64,000 nt of DNA from Streptomyces sp. NBRC 110028 (GTDB taxonomy: Bacteria; Actinomycetota; Actinomycetes; Streptomycetales; Streptomycetaceae), in NCBI RefSeq assembly GCF_001417735.1, contig NZ_BBUZ01000027.1, positions 124,001 through 188,000 of the forward strand, read 5' to 3'. The notes under the pieces are model-generated. The model did not search any database and had not been told where the DNA came from. It saw only the letters and a program-made list of their open reading frames with translations. Shown here piece after piece: positions 60,769 through 64,000 of this stretch (positions are counted from its first letter, which is position 1; each line of letters starts with the position of its first letter). The position numbers were made by a program, and so were the translations under genes.

Positions 60769-63063
60769 ATGACGTCATCATATCCAGCGGGAGTTGAATT
60801 GTCAAACGCTGAATTGCGTCAGGAGCAGGAATTCATCGACCTGCTCCATGCGCGTCTCGCCGAACTGCGGGCCGGGGCCGAGGAGGCGGTGAGTGACGCC
60901 TTGTCGATGGAGGGGCGGAACTTCCAGGCGCGGCTGGAGCGCGATGTGCTGGTGGCCGAGCGGTCCGGGCTGCTCGCCGCGTTCGACGCGGGGGAGAGGG
61001 GGCTGTGCTTCGGGCGGCTGGCGTTCCGCGACGGCCGCGACCACCACATCGGGCGCATCGGCATCCGGCGCGACGACGCGGAACGCACCCCGCTGGTCAT
61101 CGACTGGCGGGCCGACGTGGCGCGCCCGTTCTACCTGGCGACCGGGCACACCCCGATGGGGCTGCGCCGCCGGCGGCACATCACCACCGAGCGCGGGCGG
61201 GTCACCGCCCTGCACGACGAGATCCTGGACCTGTCCGACACCGTGCGGACCGGGCACGAGAACAGCGACGCGGACGCCGTGCTGCTCGCCGCGCTCGACT
61301 CGGCCCGTACCGGCCGGATGCACGACATCGTGCAGACCATCCAGGCCGAGCAGGACCGGATCATCCGCGCCCCGCACCACGGTGTCCTGGTCGTGGAGGG
61401 CGGCCCCGGCACCGGGAAGACCGTGGTCGCGCTGCACCGCGCCGCCTATCTGCTGTACGCGCGGCGCGAACTGCTGGCCCGCCGCGCGGTGCTGGTCCTG
61501 GGGCCCAACCCGGCGTTCCTCGGCTACATCGGCGAGGTGCTGCCCGCGCTCGGTGAGACCGGTGTGCTGCTCGCCACGCTCGGCGAGCTGTTCCCCGGGG
61601 TCACGGCCACCGGCACCGACACCCCGGAGGCTGCCGAGGCCAAGGGCCGCGCCACGATGGCGGACGCCCTGGCCCGTTTCGTACAGGACCGGCAGGCGTT
61701 GCCCGACCCGGAGATCGTGATCGACCACGACGACGGTGACCTGGTCCTGGACGCGGACATCGTCTCCGCGGCGCGGGCCCGGGCGCGGGAGACCCGGCTG
61801 CCGCACAACCTGGCCCGCCCGCACTTCGCGTTCCTGGTCATCGACGCGCTGACCGCGCAGCTGACCGAGCGGATCGGAGCGGATCCGTACGGCGGCCCCA
61901 ACCTCCTCGGCCCGGACGACATCGCCCAGCTCGGCAAGGCGATCGCGGCCAGCCCCGAGGTGCACGCCGCCATCGACGAGCTGTGGCCCGCACTCCGCCC
62001 CGAGCAGCTCGTCGCGGACTTCCTCAGCGACCCGGTCCACGTCTCCGACGCCGACGCCGCCGCGATCCGGCGTACCGGCGGGGAGTGGACCCCGGCGGAC
62101 GTGCCGCTGCTGGACGAGGCCGCCGAACTGCTCGGCGAGGACGACTCGGCGGCCCGCGCCGCCGCCGAGGGCGCCCGGCTGGAGCGCGTCGAGTACGCGC
62201 AGGGCGTGCTCGACCTCTCCTACGGCTCGCGTACCCAGGAGTTCGAGGACCGCGAGGACGACGACTCGGAGGTGCTGGCCGCTCACGACCTCATCGACGC
62301 CGAACGCCTGGCGGACCGCAACGAGGAGGCCGACCACCGCAGCGCCGCCGAACGCGCCGCCGCCGACCGCACCTGGGCCTTCGGTCACATCATCGTCGAC
62401 GAGGCCCAGGAGCTGTCCCCGATGGCGTGGCGGCTGCTGATGCGCCGCTCCCCAACCCGTTCCATGACGCTGGTCGGCGACCCCGCGCAGACCGCGGAGC
62501 CGGGCGGCTGCGGCTCCTGGTCCTCGATCCTCGCCCCGTACGTCGGGGACCGCTGGGAACACACCCGGCTCGGCGTCAACTACCGCACCCCGGCCGAGAT
62601 CATGGCGGTCGCGGCGGAGGTGGCCCGTACCGCGGACCCCGGCTTCGAACCGCCGCGTTCGGTCCGCGCCACCGGCGTACGCCCGTGGGCGCGGCACACC
62701 GCCGACCTGCCGGGCGCGGTGGCCGCCGCCGTGGCGGGGGAGTCGGGGACGGAAGGCCGCCTCGCGGTGATCGCCCAGCCCGCCCACCACGACGCCCTGG
62801 CGGCCGCGCTGCCGGACGCGTCCGCGGGCCGCTCCCCGGACCTGACCAGCCCGGTGGTGCTGCTCACCCCGCGGCAGGCCAAGGGGCTGGAGTTCGACAC
62901 GGTGATCGTGGCCGAACCGGCGGAGTTCGGGACCAGCGACCTGTACGTGGCGCTGACCCGGGCGACCCAGCGGCTGGGCGTGGTGCACACCGGGACGGTG
63001 CCGGAGAGTCTGGCCGGGCTGTCCGAACAGCAGGACGCCGCCGTCGCGTCGCCGGAGCGGTGA
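60769..63063 (+). CDS. HelD-type RNA-polymerase-associated ATPase (UvrD-like helicase fold)
   Basis: About 764 aa from ATG 60769; the TTG at 60799 behind GGGAG is an alternative. The N-terminal helical arm QEQEFIDLLHARLAELRAG is typical of HelD. LCFGRLAFRDGRDHHIGRIG and TPLVIDWRADVARPFYLATG mark the family-specific domain. ATPase parts: Walker A GGPGTGKTVV, Walker B HIIVDEAQELSPMAWRLLMR, then NYRTPAEIMA and VALTRATQRLG. HelD binds RNA polymerase, removes it from DNA or RNA and can protect it from rifamycins. All ATPase motifs are intact. It follows an Rhs remnant and has its own promoter. Confidence 0.9.
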   Translation: MTSSYPAGVELSNAELRQEQEFIDLLHARLAELRAGAEEAVSDALSMEGRNFQARLERDVLVAERSGLLAAFDAGERGLCFGRLAFRDGRDHHIGRIGIRRDDAERTPLVIDWRADVARPFYLATGHTPMGLRRRRHITTERGRVTALHDEILDLSDTVRTGHENSDADAVLLAALDSARTGRMHDIVQTIQAEQDRIIRAPHHGVLVVEGGPGTGKTVVALHRAAYLLYARRELLARRAVLVLGPNPAFLGYIGEVLPALGETGVLLATLGELFPGVTATGTDTPEAAEAKGRATMADALARFVQDRQALPDPEIVIDHDDGDLVLDADIVSAARARARETRLPHNLARPHFAFLVIDALTAQLTERIGADPYGGPNLLGPDDIAQLGKAIAASPEVHAAIDELWPALRPEQLVADFLSDPVHVSDADAAAIRRTGGEWTPADVPLLDEAAELLGEDDSAARAAAEGARLERVEYAQGVLDLSYGSRTQEFEDREDDDSEVLAAHDLIDAERLADRNEEADHRSAAERAAADRTWAFGHIIVDEAQELSPMAWRLLMRRSPTRSMTLVGDPAQTAEPGGCGSWSSILAPYVGDRWEHTRLGVNYRTPAEIMAVAAEVARTADPGFEPPRSVRATGVRPWARHTADLPGAVAAAVAGESGTEGRLAVIAQPAHHDALAAALPDASAGRSPDLTSPVVLLTPRQAKGLEFDTVIVAEPAEFGTSDLYVALTRATQRLGVVHTGTVPESLAGLSEQQDAAVASPER

Positions 63064-63088
63064 GCCGGGCCGCGGTGAGCCGGGCCGC
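63059..63088. repeat. perfect 15-bp tandem duplication across the HelD stop codon
   Basis: GGTGAGCCGGGCCGC occurs at 63059-63073 and 63074-63088. The TGA of the first copy is the stop codon; the next copy keeps the same frame and so provides a second in-frame TGA. This is a double stop made by tandem duplication. Confidence 0.8.
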
Positions 63089-63464
63089 GGTGCGGGGCGC
63101 CGGGGCCCGGCGCGGGGGCGTGGAGACACGGCGGTGCGCGCCGCGCCGCCTGCCGGGCCCCGGCCGGATCGCCCGCGCCCCGCGGGCCGTTGACCTCGCC
63201 CCGGGCAGGGGGACGCACGGCGTCGGCGTGCTGAACGCCGGGCGACACTGCCACGGCTGCCGGACGAACCCCTGGTGAGCGGCACCGCCGATTTGCCCCG
63301 GGCCGGGAGCCGTGTGCGACAGTGGACCGCCCCGCTCGGCCGGGCGCGCCCGCGCGCGCAGCCGCCGATGGGCTCCCCCTACCTCAGCAGGACAGTCTCC
63401 GGTCGCGCCCGCACGTGTCCGGGCTGTCGTCGTCCCCTCCACTACGTCCTTCCTGAGAGCAGAG
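63089..63464. other. 376-bp intergenic region before the last gene
   Basis: No supported gene in either direction. It is uniformly GC-rich and includes GCGCCGGGGCCCGGCGC at about 63098-63114, which can form a strong hairpin and probably terminates the helicase transcript. The promoter for the gene at 63465 must lie in the last 100 bp; I saw no clear hexamers. Confidence 0.5.
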
Positions 63465-64000
63465 ATGCTGGCAACGACTCTTCCTCCCCGGACCACGGAC
63501 CTGTTCGACCAGGGCCTGGAGTTGCGACCCGGTGCCGCGCTCCTGCGTTTCGGCGCGGCCCGGCAGCGACCGGCCGGCCGTTTCAGCTGGTCGGGCGAGG
63601 GCGCCGCGGCATGGCTCGACGACAGCCGTGGCCACGTGTGGACCGTCGGCGGCGCGGAGGCCGCCGCCGGGCTCGTCCTGCGCGCCGCGCAGCGCCGTCC
63701 CGAGGAGGTGCGGGAGTTCACCGGGCCGCGCGGCACCGACGCCCTGGTCGCCCGCCATCTGCCGGTGGACGCCGTCGTCGAGTGGGCGTTCCGCTGGACG
63801 GTGGAGGAACCGCCCGTGCAGCGTGGCGAGGATCGCGTGGTCATCCTCGACGAGAGCCACCACGACGAACTGCTCGCCTTCCTCGGGGAACACAGCCCCG
63901 CTTACTCCACCGGACCTGGCTCCGCGCATGTGAGCCTGTGGTGTGCGATCCGTGATGACGAGGGCCGGATGGTGGCCTGTGGCGCCCTGAGCAGCCTGCG
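63465..64000 (+). CDS. GNAT-like N-acetyltransferase, partial (runs off the window)
   Basis: ATG 63465 with a weak GAGAGC upstream. The visible 178 residues begin LATTLPPRTTDLFDQGLELR. A first half (to about residue 120) has a fold I do not recognise, with GRFSWSGEGAAAWLDDSRGH and EFTGPRGTDALVARHLP. From about 135 it reads VVILDESHHDELLAFLGEHS, then HVSLWCAIRDDEGRMVACGA, typical of the central strands of GNAT enzymes. The acetyl-CoA loop lies beyond the window end. The length suggests a two-part GNAT. The substrate is unknown. Confidence 0.65.
   Translation, partial: MLATTLPPRTTDLFDQGLELRPGAALLRFGAARQRPAGRFSWSGEGAAAWLDDSRGHVWTVGGAEAAAGLVLRAAQRRPEEVREFTGPRGTDALVARHLPVDAVVEWAFRWTVEEPPVQRGEDRVVILDESHHDELLAFLGEHSPAYSTGPGSAHVSLWCAIRDDEGRMVACGALSSL

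Overview
The window is high-GC actinobacterial DNA, almost certainly Streptomyces. The evidence is codon use with G or C at nearly every third position, many GTG starts behind GGAGG-type ribosome sites, Tat-type lipoprotein signals, SpoIIE/PP2C phosphatases with HATPase tails, PF04672 methyltransferases, Scr1-type HTH regulators and NHLM-type export genes. No tRNA, rRNA, CRISPR array, intact insertion sequence or core housekeeping cluster was seen. The mixture of secreted hydrolases, sugar transporters and many decayed genes fits an accessory region or chromosome arm.

Layout. 1-2.8 kb: edge of an alpha/beta hydrolase, then a scrapyard of fragments (alginate lyase tail, LuxR tail, DedA, Tn3 transposase, Tat-secreted glycosidase head). 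3-9.6 kb: a sugar-catabolism locus with a 2-hydroxyacid dehydrogenase, a LacI repressor, remnants of a second sugar-uptake operon and second LacI, and an intact three-gene sugar ABC importer. LacI-type operator candidates lie in several of its gaps. 9.9-16.8 kb: small conserved proteins, a GntR tail, a 997-aa PAS/GAF/SpoIIE phosphatase, an NPP1-family secreted protein with one frameshift, and a GH15 enzyme. 17.1-22.8 kb: a MacB-like ABC exporter divergent from a histidine kinase/response regulator pair. 22.8-31.8 kb: an IlvD/CitG-type chimeric remnant, a TPP riboswitch in front of an NCS1 permease, an APC permease, a serine hydrolase, a secreted pectate lyase, a membrane protein and an F420-type oxidoreductase.

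32.3-38.7 kb is the most interesting part. A 74-aa double-glycine-leader peptide with a cysteine-free, glycine-spaced core is followed by a strong hairpin, an HlyD-like adaptor, a C39-peptidase ABC exporter and a second ABC exporter. Together they make a complete NHLM-type peptide export cassette with no visible modification enzyme. 38.7-50.5 kb holds regulator remnants, two PF04672 methyltransferases, a Scr1-type HTH gene, an orphan solute-binding protein, and an overlapping set in which a SpoIIE phosphatase runs into a xylose/ribose-type ABC importer. 50.6-58 kb holds a secreted TAP-like peptidase, a GPP34 protein, and an esterase/metallo-hydrolase pair divergent from a large LuxR (LAL) regulator. 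58-64 kb holds an eroded Rhs gene with a surviving toxin tip and likely immunity gene, a HelD-type RNA polymerase-associated ATPase with a recognisable promoter, and the start of a GNAT-like gene.

Several broken genes are out of frame by a single base in a C or G run (about 817, 6099, 6219, 14391, 23143), so some may be intact in the living organism. Others, such as the Tn3, DedA, Rhs and second sugar-operon remnants, lack whole domains and are genuinely decayed.
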